A DNA stretch of 64,000 nucleotides from Streptomyces pactum (GTDB lineage Bacteria > Actinomycetota > Actinomycetes > Streptomycetales > Streptomycetaceae), in contig NZ_JACYXC010000002.1 in assembly GCF_016031615.1 (NCBI RefSeq), positions 394,655-458,654 of the forward strand. Reading direction: 5' to 3'. Made by a program: the position numbers and the translations under genes. Positions 44,791 to 53,990 of the stretch are shown here, one piece after another. Each line of letters begins with the position of its first letter. Position 1 is the stretch's first letter. The notes below the pieces were generated by a model that was given only the letters and a program-made list of their open reading frames with translations, was not told the DNA's origin and did not search any database.

Positions 44791-45666
44791 ATCGCCGGGT
44801 TCACCGCCCACACCGAGCGGCTCCGCCCCTACTACGACGAACTCGGCACCGCCGCACCGGCCTACGAGGACGTCGGGGCCCTGCCCGACTTCGACGACCA
44901 GATCGACGCGCTCCTGGCCGCCGCGCCGCCCGTCATCAGCTTCGTCATGGGCGTCCCGCCCCGCCGTGTCGTCGACGAGGCGCGCCGCCGGGGTATCGCC
45001 CTGATCGGGACGGCGACCACGGTGGACGAGGCGGTCGCGCTCGACGAGGCGGGCCTCGACGCGATCGTGGCCTCGGGCAGCGACGCGGGCGGGCACCGCG
45101 GGGCGTTCCTCGCACCCGTACGGGAGTCGCTCGTCGGCACGTTCTCGCTGGTGCCGCAGGTCGCCGATGCCGTGACCGCGCCCGTCATCGCCGCGGGCGG
45201 CATCGCCGACGGCCGCGGCGTCCGGGCCGCCCTCGCCCTCGGCGCCGACGCCGTGCAGATCGGCACCGCGTTCCTCGCCACCCGGGAATCCGGTGCGAGC
45301 GACGTCCACAAGCGCCTGCTCGGGACCCCGGAGGCCCGCACGACCGTCCTCACCCGGCTCTTCTCCGGCCGCACCGCCCGCGGCATACCCAACCGGTTCG
45401 TCCGCGACATGGCCGCGCACGAGGACACCGTGCCGCCGTACCCCGTCCAGAACGCCCTGATGCAGCCCATCCGCCGGGCCGCGGCCGCCCAGGGCAGGCC
45501 GGAGTACGTGAACCTGTGGGCCGGACAGGCGGCGACGCTGGCCGGCGACGGCGTGGGCGCGGGGGAGTACCTGGCCCACCTGGTCGGGGAGCTTCCGGGG
45601 CACGGCGGCCCCGTTATCTTCTTCGCGGTCCTGCAAGAGGGCCGCTGGCCTCCGGGCCCGGTATGA
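44787..45666 (+). pseudogene. Nitronate monooxygenase / flavin oxidoreductase, N-terminus missing
   Basis: From about 44815 the frame reads ERLRPYYDELGTAAP and then a TIM-barrel FMN enzyme: PPVISFVMGVPPRRVVDEAR, DAIVASGSDAGGHRGAFLAP, APVIAAGGIADGRGVRAALA and GADAVQIGTAFLATRESG, ending at a natural stop. The normal first about 75 residues (VQAPMGG.. flavin loop) are absent, and residues upstream are non-coding. The enzyme would oxidise nitronates but should be inactive without that part. Its 3' end lies 1-2 bases from the IS110 left region. Confidence 0.7.
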
Positions 45667-45667
45667 C

Positions 45668-45875
45668 TGTTGCCCCCTGTCGAAGTAGATGACCTGGGGG
45701 GTGGTGTCACCGGGTCCGAGGGGTGCCGTCACAGACGCTGATCAGAGGTCCGACCACCGCCCGGCCGGGCGCAATGCCCAGCCCTCGCGGGCGGACAGGT
45801 CTGCATAACGTGGATGCGCGAGAACGGCTCCCGACCCAAGGGGCCGGCACACGTCGACACACATGTGGGGGCACG
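45668..45875 (+). ncRNA. Candidate IS110 bridge-RNA region
   Basis: IS110-group elements carry a structured bridge RNA in the non-coding end upstream of the recombinase, which guides target choice. The 208 bp here are non-coding and rich in stems, for example GCCCGG-CCGGGC near 45768 and CCGGG/CCCGG pairs. Position and size fit; the fold itself was not computed. Confidence 0.35.
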
Positions 45876-47078
45876 GTGATCAGCACCGACGGGGTGGACG
45901 TCTTCCTGGGCCTGGACGTCGGCAAGCAGACCCATCACGGCCACGGACTCACCCCGGCCGGGAAGAAAGTCTTCGACAAACCGCTGCCCAACAGCGAACC
46001 GAAGCTGCGGGCGGTCTTCGACAAGCTCAAGGACAAGTTCGGCACCGTCCTGGTGGTCGTGGACCAGCCCGCGTCCATCGGCGCCCTCCCGCTCACGGTC
46101 GCCCGGGACGCCGGCTGCCAGGTCGCCTACCTGCCCGGACTCGCGATGCGCCGGATCGCCGACCTCTACCCCGGCGAGGCCAAGACCGACGCCAAAGACG
46201 CCACCGTCATCGCCGACGCCGCCCGCACCATGCCCCACACCCTGCGCTCCCTGGACCTGGCCGACGAGGTCACCGCCGAGCTGACCATGCTGGCCGGTTT
46301 CGACCAGGATCTGGCCGGCGAGGCCAACCGCACCAGCAACCGCATCCGCGGCCTGCTCACCCAGTTCCACCCCAGCCTGGAACGCGTCCTGGGCCCGCGC
46401 CTGGACCATCCGGCGGTGACCTGGCTCCTGGAGCGTTACGGATCCCCGACCGCTTTGCGGAAGGCGGGCCGCCGCAGGCTGGTCGAGGCCGTCCGCCCCA
46501 GGGCCCCGCGCATGGCCCAGCGGCTGGTCCAGGACATCTTCGCGGCGCTGGACGAGCAGACCGTCGTCGTCCCCGGCACCGGCACCCTCGACGTCATCGT
46601 CCCGTCGCTGGCGAAGTCCCTGGCCGCCGTCCACGAACAACGCCGGGCCCTTCATGCCCGGATCGAGGCCCTGCTGGAGGCCCACCCTCTTTCCCGGGTC
46701 CTGACCTCGATGCCCGGCATCGGCGTCAGGACCGCCGCCATCCTCCTGACCACCGTCGGCGACGCCAGCACCTTCCCCACCGCCGCCCACCTCGCCTCCT
46801 ACGCCGGCCTCGCCCCGGCCACCCGGCAGTCCGGCACATCGATCCACGGCGAGCACGCACCCCGAGGCGGGAACCGGCAGCTGAAACGGGCGATGTTCCT
46901 CTCCGCGTTCGCAGCCCTCCACGACCCGGCCTCCCGCAGCTACTACGACCGCTGCCGAGCCCGAGGCAACCCCCACACCCAAGCCCTCCTCCGCCTCGCC
47001 CGCCACCGCATCAGCGTCCTGTTCGCCATGCTCCGCGACGGAACCTTCTACGAACCAAGAACCCCCCGAACCGCTTGA
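45876..47078 (+). CDS. IS110-family transposase (DEDD recombinase)
   Basis: A 400-residue recombinase. The N-terminal RuvC-like domain shows VFLGLDVGKQTHHGHGL, VLVVVDQPASIGALP and DAKDATVIADAAR with the acidic DEDD residues. The C-terminal Transposase_20 domain shows LTSMPGIGVRTAAILLTTVG and SYAGLAPATRQSGTSIHG, with the conserved Ser. The full length and open frame suggest an intact, possibly active element. GTG 45876 follows GTGGGGGCACG. It separates the nitronate monooxygenase fragment from the broken glyoxalase gene. Confidence 0.93.
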   Translation: MISTDGVDVFLGLDVGKQTHHGHGLTPAGKKVFDKPLPNSEPKLRAVFDKLKDKFGTVLVVVDQPASIGALPLTVARDAGCQVAYLPGLAMRRIADLYPGEAKTDAKDATVIADAARTMPHTLRSLDLADEVTAELTMLAGFDQDLAGEANRTSNRIRGLLTQFHPSLERVLGPRLDHPAVTWLLERYGSPTALRKAGRRRLVEAVRPRAPRMAQRLVQDIFAALDEQTVVVPGTGTLDVIVPSLAKSLAAVHEQRRALHARIEALLEAHPLSRVLTSMPGIGVRTAAILLTTVGDASTFPTAAHLASYAGLAPATRQSGTSIHGEHAPRGGNRQLKRAMFLSAFAALHDPASRSYYDRCRARGNPHTQALLRLARHRISVLFAMLRDGTFYEPRTPRTA

Positions 47079-47367
47079 CGAAAAACATAGAGGCACCCCC
47101 GGATCACCGCGCGCCCGCTGAGGGAGCCCGCGTGGTGCGGTGCGGCCGGGTGACCCCGCGACCGAGGCCGGCGCCGCGCCACCGGCCCCGGCCGCGCCGT
47201 CCCGCGCGGAGCCCCCGCTCCGCCACCGGGGCGCGTGCCTCCGGTCCGCGCGGGGACCGGGGCCGAGCCGCACCCGCACCGCATGACCGGCGGGCCCGCC
47301 GGGCGGGTCACCCGTCCGTGCCTGCCCCGGCCCCGGCGTGGGGAGCCGGGGGAGGTGCGGGGCGGAC

Positions 47368-47746
47368 TCAGTTCGCGTGCGTTGACAGGCAGAAGGGATG
47401 ACCTGCCGGGTCCAGGAGCACCCGCCACACCTCGGGCCGAGGCTGGAAGGACGGCAGGATGGCCCCCAGGGCGAGCATTCTCTCCTGCGCGGCGTCCAGG
47501 TCGTCGACACCGAGTTCGAGGTGGGCCTGCTTGCTGTGGGCAGGGTCGGGACAGGCCGGCCGGGGGCTGGTAGCCCGTCTGGCGGATGAAGCCGAGCCCA
47601 GGGGCTCCCGCCCGCCCCAGCAGGACGAAGTCCTCACTGCGGTACAGCACGGGCAGGTCCAGGGCATCGCCGTAGAAGCGGGCCAGCTCGGCCGGGTCGG
47701 GGCAGTCGAGGTCGAAGGACAGCAGACGGATCGTCGCGGTGCTCAT
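47368..47746 (-). pseudogene. VOC/glyoxalase-family protein, one-base frameshift
   Basis: ATG 47746 opens MSTATIRLLSFDLDCPDPAE and runs to GLGFIRQTGYQPP. The proper continuation, PDPAHSKQAHLELGVDDLDA and RVLLDPAGHPFCLSTHAN, lies in the next frame. One extra base in a CCGGCCGGCC run near 47560 explains it. If this base is an error, an intact 125-residue VOC protein results. It is divergent from the WYL regulator with an inverted repeat between them, a common pairing. Confidence 0.7.
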
Positions 47747-47772
47747 GGAAGTGGACCGTAGGCCACGACCCT

Positions 47773-47785
47773 GACAGCACCTGTC
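47773..47785. promoter_or_regulatory. GACAG-CAC-CTGTC operator
   Basis: A perfect 5-bp inverted repeat with a 3-bp centre lies midway between the divergent VOC and WYL genes, 27 and 21 bp from their starts. Actinomycete WYL regulators next to VOC genes often bind such TGACAG/CTGTCA-like repeats. Confidence 0.5.
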
Positions 47786-47805
47786 CTGGTCATCCGGGAC
47801 ACTGG

Positions 47806-48762
47806 GTGACTGTGATCAGGACCTCCTCCCGTCTGCTGCGCCTGGTGTCGCTGCTGTCCGCGCGCCCCGAATGGACCTGCCGCCAACTGGCCGAACGGAT
47901 GGAGGTCACCGACCGCACGGTCCGCCGGGACATCGCCCGGCTGCGTGACCTCGGCTACGGAGTCGAGTCCGTCCCCGGCCCCTGGGGCGGCTACCGGCTC
48001 GGCCCCGGCGCCCGAATGCCGCCGCTGGTACTCGACGACGAAGAGGCCCTGGCCGTCGCCGTCGCCCTGCGCGAAGCCGCACTCAGCGGAGTCCTCGGTA
48101 CGGGGCAAGCCGCCCTCTCCGCGCTGCTCAAGCTCCGCCAGAGCCTGCCCGCACGCCTCGCGGACCAACTGAGCACACTGGACGGGGCCCTCGAACACAC
48201 CCCCCGCTCCGGCGAACCGCAGATCGACACCCTGGTGCTGCTGGACCTGGCGCGAGCCTGCCACAGCGCACTGCGCACCACCCTCGCCTACCGGGACCAC
48301 GCCGGCCGGGCCTCCGTGCGGGCCATCGACCCGTACCGCCTGGTCCACACCGGCCTGCGCTGGTACCTGGTCGCCCGGGACGTCACCAGACAGCAATGGC
48401 GCACCTTCCGCGCCGACCGGGTGGTGAGCGTGCGCGCCACCACCGAACCGGCCGACCTGACCGATCCGCCCGACGCCGCCGCACTGGTCTCCGGCGCGAT
48501 CGCGAGCGTCATGTACCCGGTGTACGCGACCGTCCGCCTCCCGCTCCCACTGGACCAGGCCCTGCGCAAGGTCCCCTCCACCATCGGAACCCACAGCCCT
48601 GACGGCCCCCAGGCCACCGTGGTCCACATCGGCGGCAACAGCACCGAACAACTCGCCGCCTACCTCCTCGGTCTGGCCACACCGCTCACCGTGCTGTCCC
48701 CGGACCCGGTACGGCAGGCCCTCCTCCGCCACGCCCACGCTCTCCTGACGGCCAATCCCTGA
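47806..48762 (+). CDS. WYL-domain transcriptional regulator
   Basis: A 318-residue regulator of the PafC/WYL type. Residues 1-60 are a winged HTH (SSRLLRLVSLLSARPEWTCR, MEVTDRTVRRDIARLRDLGY), about 135-215 the WYL sensor (VRAIDPYRLVHTGLRWYLVA), and the end a WCX extension (PLTVLSPDPVRQALLRHAHA). GTG 47806 or 47812 are both possible; neither has a strong ribosome binding site, suggesting a leaderless or short-leader message. It is divergent from the VOC gene and probably regulates it. Confidence 0.9.
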   Translation: MTVIRTSSRLLRLVSLLSARPEWTCRQLAERMEVTDRTVRRDIARLRDLGYGVESVPGPWGGYRLGPGARMPPLVLDDEEALAVAVALREAALSGVLGTGQAALSALLKLRQSLPARLADQLSTLDGALEHTPRSGEPQIDTLVLLDLARACHSALRTTLAYRDHAGRASVRAIDPYRLVHTGLRWYLVARDVTRQQWRTFRADRVVSVRATTEPADLTDPPDAAALVSGAIASVMYPVYATVRLPLPLDQALRKVPSTIGTHSPDGPQATVVHIGGNSTEQLAAYLLGLATPLTVLSPDPVRQALLRHAHALLTANP

Positions 48763-48879
48763 CAGCCGTTCTCGCATGGAGGTCGGCCGCCGGGGCCCGG
48801 ACGTGATGTCGGAGATCCTGGTCGGCCTCCTCCCCGTGACACCTTCCCGTGGCTGCGTGGTGGCCGGGGTTGGGTGGGT

Positions 48880-49704
48880 GGAGCACGGCCGGGGCGCTGG
48901 GGTGGTGGTGTAGGGCCCAGGTGGTGGCCTGGTCACACCCGGCCTTGCGGCCTGGTGTTCCCGGCGCAGCCACCACGGGTCGTTGTCGTAGCCGGAGGGC
49001 CCGCCGGTTCCGCGGCGCCGACGGATGACGCCGCCCATCCACTCGATCAACGGACCACCGTGATCCGCCGCCAACGGCCTCAGCCACGCGCGCCCGACCC
49101 TCACCGAGCCTGCGGCAGAACAATCCCGTCCGCGGGCAGCGCCTGCGGCTACCCAGCACCACCGTCCACCCACACCAGCTCCGCCATAGTCGGGTCCAGC
49201 AGCGCGTCCGCGACCGTCACCACCTCAGGGAAGACGACCACATCCCGCCCCACAAACCGCCACCACTCCAGATCACCACCTGCATCCCCGCCCGCGATCT
49301 GGTGCAGCCGCTGCGGCCAGATCGTCTCCCGCTCCAGCGCAAGGCCAGCTCCCACCACCGCGCCACAACCGCATGCACCAGGGCGAACACCCGCTCCGGC
49401 CCGGCCCCCCCCCCGCCCGCACCGCCCGCCGCGCCACCCCCGTCCACTGCCGCTGCGTCCCGACCACCTCCGGCAGGTGCCGCACGTCCGGGTACTCACG
49501 AGGCTGGTCGGCGTCCGCGTCCAAGAGCTACCGCCCGTGCCGTACGCACACCCGGTCACACCGCGGGGCGTACCGCACCACTCGCACGGCGGTTCTCGTA
49601 CGCCGGGCTGTGCACAGCCCGGCAGCCGAACACCACGGGACCGGCCACACCCTGAACACACCCGCCGCAGCAACCAATGGCGCCAATCAGACGTCGGACA
49701 CCAC
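48880..49704 (-). pseudogene. Decayed gene on the minus strand, possibly TniQ-like
   Basis: Coding-like pieces appear in several minus frames: REYPDVRHLPEVVGTQRQWT and VARRAVRAG near 49500-49420, ERVFALVHAVVARWWELALR near 49400, and a tail RDVVVFPEVVTVADALLDPT near 49230-49150. They suggest one protein of about 200 residues broken by several shifts. The Cys-rich start (SGCGRSRG) and RWW segment recall TniQ-type transposition proteins, but this is uncertain. Confidence 0.35.
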
Positions 49705-50131
49705 ATGGATCGCGCATGGCTCTTCTCGCTCATACCGCTGCTGATCGGGGTGAGCTTCCTCAGCGTTGGCGTGTACGGACTGCGCCGCGCCAGTGCGCTT
49801 CGTCGCAGCGGTATACCCGCAGTCGGGCGAGTCGTGCGTTATGACACCAGGCGGGACGACGACGGAGTCAAGTACCACCACCCGGTCATCGCCTGGACGG
49901 CCCGGGACGGTCGCGAGTACACCCATCCCTCGACGCTGGGCCGCGGCACGGTTCCCCCCCGGCTTTGGCGTCGGCAAGTTCGTCACGGTCCTGTACGACC
50001 CGGCCAATCCCGGCCGCTTCGAGATCCGAGGCTGGGATTCCAGGGCCTTCTACCTCATCTTCGCCTGGGTGGGAACCGCACTAACAGCAGGCACTTTGTT
50101 GCTCCTGACCATCAGGATGATCACACTTTGA
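49705..50131 (+). pseudogene. DUF3592-type membrane protein, frameshift in a C7 run
   Basis: ATG 49705 opens MDRAWLFSLIPLLIGVSFLS (membrane helix) and continues RRSGIPAVGRVVRYDTRR and HHPVIAWTARDGREYTHPST, the DUF3592 core. At the run of seven C (49964-49970) the frame is lost; with one C fewer it continues GFGVGKFVTVLYDPANPGRF and a second helix FAWVGTALTAGTLLLL. Either a true slip (possibly reversible) or an assembly error. Without it, a normal 141-residue two-helix protein results. Confidence 0.72.
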
Positions 50132-50159
50132 TCATCCCGGGCTCCTCGTGAACCCACGG

Positions 50160-50243
50160 TCCCGGGTGTCCTGTGACAGCGCACCTGGATCAGTTCCAGC
50201 GGAGTTGGACCGAACGGAGTTCGTGACAGCGAAGATGGACCTG
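50160..50243 (+). repeat. Left arm of an about 80-bp inverted repeat
   Basis: Contains GTGTCCTGTGACAGCG, CGGAGTTGGACCGAACG and AGTTCGTGACAGCG. Its reverse complement recurs at 50741-50823 with about 80% identity, the right copy having CCTGT twice. The pair encloses about 500 bp with one small gene. Confidence 0.75.
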
Positions 50244-50400
50244 CTGCGCAGGCCGGAGTGGGTTGCACTGCTGGCAGCTGATGTAAACGAGGCCCCGCCT
50301 TCCTCACAGCCGCGGCTCAGGCAGAGGCGGTCACCGCGTGACCCATCAACTCAACGGAGCCGGCTTGTCTCGGCCGCCAACTGCGCTCGATCATGGTCGG

Positions 50401-50709
50401 ATGAGACCAGAAGTCCAGGTGTTCGTGGCCGATGGCCCTCTTCCCGACCGGGACGCCGACGAGGAGGAGATCGACCGGCGCTGCGACCAACTCGAAGCCA
50501 TCGCCAAGCCCATCACCGGCAAGGAGGCCCGGGCACTGGTTGCCTGCTTTGGCCCGGACGATTGTTACGGCGTCGCCTGGACCCTGCTGCACCTCATCGA
50601 GACAGGCCCGAATCCAGTCCTGACCACTGAGCCCGCCCCCGACGCCAACGAGTGGCACCACACCCTCTGGGCCCGCATCGCCAACAGCGGACTCGCCCCC
50701 ACCGCTTGA
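50401..50709 (+). CDS. Hypothetical protein inside an inverted-repeat cassette
   Basis: A 102-residue acidic soluble protein. EVQVFVADGPLPDRDADEEE begins it, and GPDDCYGVAWTLLHLIETGP and EWHHTLWARIANSG follow, helical and with good codon bias. ATG at 50401; an upstream GTG at 50338 in frame would add 21 residues of doubtful value. No family recognised. Its position between inverted repeats suggests cargo of a small mobile or duplicated unit. Confidence 0.65.
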   Translation: MRPEVQVFVADGPLPDRDADEEEIDRRCDQLEAIAKPITGKEARALVACFGPDDCYGVAWTLLHLIETGPNPVLTTEPAPDANEWHHTLWARIANSGLAPTA

Positions 50710-50740
50710 CGCGCAAACCACACGGTGTCCGCAGCGGTCC

Positions 50741-50823
50741 ACCATCGCTGTCACGAACACCGCGTTCGGTCCAACTCCGGTGGCAATCAGTCCCGGTTCG
50801 CTGTCACAGGACAGGACACCGGG
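50741..50823 (-). repeat. Right arm of the about 80-bp inverted repeat
   Basis: Reverse-complement counterpart of 50160-50243; on the minus strand it reads GTGTCCTGTCCTGTGACAGC, then CGGAGTTGGACCGAACG and TGTTCGTGACAGCG in the same order. The 31 bp from here to the cassette gene stop are unremarkable. Confidence 0.75.
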
Positions 50824-51059
50824 TACGCGAGCGAGCACCGGTGCAGAAAAACTCGTTGGCTTCGGCTGTCACACCGCGGACATCCCACGCACCTGTAGCA
50901 GGTGACAGAGGACCTCGAAGCGGGATTTGCACGTCACCCACCCCCTGACCCCGTACACGCCCCGGCAGCAACGGGGCCAGCGGCCAAAGAGGTGCTCGCG
51001 GCCGCGCCGGCGCGGTGAGCGGGCGCCGGCCCGGGTGCGCTGTCCGGAAGACCGCGCGA

Positions 51060-51560
51060 CCGGCCGGCCCCGGCTTCGCGGGCACTGCTCGCCGGCCTGC
51101 TGAACAGCCACCCGGCGGTGCGCACGCTGGACCGCCTCCTGGCTGCGCATCTGGGCCTGGCCACCGGTCCTGCCCGACCGGCTGTCGGCCGCTTCACCCC
51201 GCTGCCGACCGCGCTGCGCTGGATCGAGCCGGCCGGGCCGCCCGACCCGCCTCCCGGCTGCCGCGCCCGGCGAACTACAGAGCTTGGTCCTTGCCTCTGC
51301 TGTCCCGTACGTCGGCGGTGCCGTGCTTGCGCAGCAGATTGCCCGCGAGGGCCCTGGCCGACTTCTTCGACGGCTGGGGCACAACGGGCGGACCGTCTGC
51401 CTGACAGGCACCGGGCCAGGCAAGCCAGCCCGGTCGGCCTGCTGCGGGAGCTGGTGCTCACCGTCCGCCCCAGCCGGCGGCAGGCCGTTCGGCTGGGCTC
51501 GTCCTGCCCGGAACGCTGTGATGGGTCTGCGGTGCTGCTGTGGCGCGGGCTTCCCGCCTG
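51060..51560 (+). pseudogene. Fragment of a decayed helical-protein gene
   Basis: One frame at about 51085-51270 reads ALLAGLLNSHPAVRTLDRLL and PTALRWIEPAGPPDPPPG with clear codon bias; other frames carry later scraps. The motif LAGLLxxHPAVRxLDxLL recurs in the decayed gene at 58.6-59.8 kb (PAGLLGTHPAVRVLDCLL), so both derive from the same family. No start or stop belongs to it. From 50824 to 51060 nothing is recognised. Confidence 0.45.
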
Positions 51561-51618
51561 ACCGACTCTGGCGTGAAGGGGACGACCGACGAGCGGGCCG
51601 ACACAAGGAGACCAATTC

Positions 51619-52746
51619 ATGGCCATCACCACGACCGACCACTGGGTCCCTCACACCTCGACGGTCTCCGCGAACGAGGGCCAGAAGGTGGAGCTGTTCG
51701 TAAGGGAACACGACGGTGCCTCCGGTCCCCCTGCGAACCGTAAGGCCGTCCTCATGCTGCACGGCAGGAGTGTGCCGGTGCTGGCAGGCTACGACCTCCA
51801 GCACACCTCGTACGGGTGGGCCAAGGCTCTCGCACAGGCCGGTTATGACGTCTTCATGATGGACCTGCAGGGCTCCGGACGGTCGCCGCGTCCTCGGATG
51901 GAGGATCCCTGCAATGTCAACCCCAACCAGCAGGCTGCCGTCATTCCCCCGCTGTCAGGCCCACGAACGGCGAGCTACCCGTTCGTACTGACCAACTCCC
52001 AGAGCGACCAGGACGAGCTCAGCACCGTCGTCGAGTACATCTGCAACAAACGCAACGTTTCAAAGGTCGCCTTCATCGGCTGGTCGGCGGCCGCGTTCGC
52101 CATGGGACCGTACGCAATCAAGAATCCGGGGAAGGTGGAAAGCTTGTTCCTCCTCGGCCCGATCTTCCCTCCGCTGGGCCCCTCGAACCCGCCGACCCTG
52201 CCAGTGCTCGGCTTCCCCACCCACGTGCTCACCCGCACAAGTATCGAGCAAGCCTTGGCCATGAAGTGCGCCAACCAGCACGAGCCCGGCATGGTCGACG
52301 TGGTGTGGAGCGCCCTCATGGACAACGATCCGATCGGCCGTGAATGGGGAAAGCTCCTTCCCACCGGACAGCCGGCAGGCGTCAGCCGATTCCGGAACTT
52401 CGTCACATGGGGCTGGAACAACGCCGCTGCAGGGCAAGGAGGCATCCTCGGCGGAAGCGTGCCCGTGCTGATCGTGCACGGCGAGCACGATCAGACGGCC
52501 AACACCACACCGCCCAGCTCCAACCCGGCACTCGACTTCCACGTCCCCGCGCTCTACGACGCCATCACAGGACCGCACAAACTCCTCGTCACGGTGAAGT
52601 GCGCTGGCCACTCGATGCCCTGGGAAACTCAGCACAAGAACCTGCACAACCTGTCGAAGCACTGGCTCAAGCACACCAAGGTCGACGACAAGACCCAGGG
52701 CAGATTCGAGATGGACGAGAACGGCAACGTCAGCCCAGCACCATGA
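51619..52746 (+). CDS. Alpha/beta hydrolase
   Basis: A 375-residue alpha/beta hydrolase. The N-terminal strand KAVLMLHGRSVPVLAGYDL gives the oxyanion HGR, the nucleophile is in FIGWSAAAFAMG (GxSxA, about residue 156), the acid probably in IVHGEHDQTAN and the His in CAGHSMPWETQ. A signal peptide is not evident, so it should be cytoplasmic. AAGGAGACCAATTC precedes ATG 51619. It is longer than most members because of an insert at about 190-250. Substrate unknown; a secondary-metabolite or ester hydrolase is possible. Confidence 0.9.
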   Translation: MAITTTDHWVPHTSTVSANEGQKVELFVREHDGASGPPANRKAVLMLHGRSVPVLAGYDLQHTSYGWAKALAQAGYDVFMMDLQGSGRSPRPRMEDPCNVNPNQQAAVIPPLSGPRTASYPFVLTNSQSDQDELSTVVEYICNKRNVSKVAFIGWSAAAFAMGPYAIKNPGKVESLFLLGPIFPPLGPSNPPTLPVLGFPTHVLTRTSIEQALAMKCANQHEPGMVDVVWSALMDNDPIGREWGKLLPTGQPAGVSRFRNFVTWGWNNAAAGQGGILGGSVPVLIVHGEHDQTANTTPPSSNPALDFHVPALYDAITGPHKLLVTVKCAGHSMPWETQHKNLHNLSKHWLKHTKVDDKTQGRFEMDENGNVSPAP

Positions 52747-53990
52747 ACCTCGCGACGACAACCTCGGCTGGCAGGGATCTGCCCGCCCTTGTGTGCAGAC
52801 CGCTGTCACGTTGTCCGGTACAGCGGTCCCCGCACCGCGGGACCGCCCGACGCACTGGGCCCGGCGCCAGATAGCCGGAGCAGGCAGCCTGGCGGCGTTG
52901 ATGCCGTCTCCAGCGGACCATCGCTGATGGCACCGTCACGGACGCCCGAGCGTGGACCAGCCGAGGGTGAGCCCGACAGCCAGCACATGCATGAAGACAT
53001 GTGCGTCGTCGTCCGACGGATGCCTCGAAGGGGGCCAGGGGAGAGGATATTTGCTGCCGCCGACAGGTATGGATTGGAGCAGAACATGCCGATCCACCGT
53101 AGGTTCGGCCCCCATGGCTCGGTCTGAACCAGGCCGCCGGGGTCTTGCGTGGGCAACTGGCACGGCCCGGCGGCTACCACCGGGCCCGGACCGCGGAGGT
53201 CGCCGAGTGGCTGGTGGGCGTGCGTTCCGGTGCCGTCCGGGAGGAGACCCCGGAGCGTGTGGCCCGAGTTGTACGGCATGACGCCGGATGAGCCCTTGCC
53301 TCCCGTGCCGCGGCTACGTCGACGCCGATTCTGCTGCGCCCAGAGCACGGGGAGGGGAGTTCGAGGAGGACCAGCCGACCGGTGCGACACGCGGCACGGG
53401 CCCGGTCTTCCAATGGTCGGGGTTTCAGTGCTCGCGCCCGCCGTCAGCTCGTCTGCGACCGGCGGGGGAGCGTCGGCGGGGGAGAGGTCGGGCCGCGCCC
53501 GGTGCCAGCGGGCACCGTCTACTACAGCGGCCGAAAGGCATCGCGGACGACGTCAACGCCGACTTCCACCACCGGCTCGGGCTCCACCAACGTGACGTCC
53601 AGCGTCTCCCGGCTGCCCCACCCTGCCGAGAACGACCAGCCCGTCCACGGATGTTCTCCCCAAGCCCGGCGGAGCACCCCGGCGACCGCCGTACCGGCCG
53701 CTCGCGCAAGAGTTGTGGTGCGGCCGACGTCCCGAGAGCGCCCCCGTCGCCGTACCGCCCCAGCAACAGCGTCCAGGGAGCAGCCAGGGGAGCCGTCAGC
53801 GCACCGACGACCGCCTCCGTCGTCTCACGCGTCTACTGGTGAAGAGGCGGTGTTCCGAAGCTGCGCAATTCCTCGGTGCTCGCCGCACCACTTTCGGATA
53901 AGAACGACAGCAACCAAGCTGCTGTGCGCCCGGTCGCCCGCAAGGGTGGTCTCCTGACTGACGCCGTATCTTGGGCAGGAGACCGGTTGA
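52747..53990. other. About 1.24 kb without an intact gene
   Basis: Coding scraps only. A plus-strand piece near 53130-53290 (NQAAGVLRGQLARPGGYHRA, EWLVGVRSGAVREETPERVA) and a minus-strand piece near 53100-52940 (GGSKYPLPWPPSRHPSDDDA, HVLAVGLTLGWSTL) have good codon bias but no starts. Between 53300 and 53980 frames look non-coding. Probably an old graveyard of one or two genes. Confidence 0.45.
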
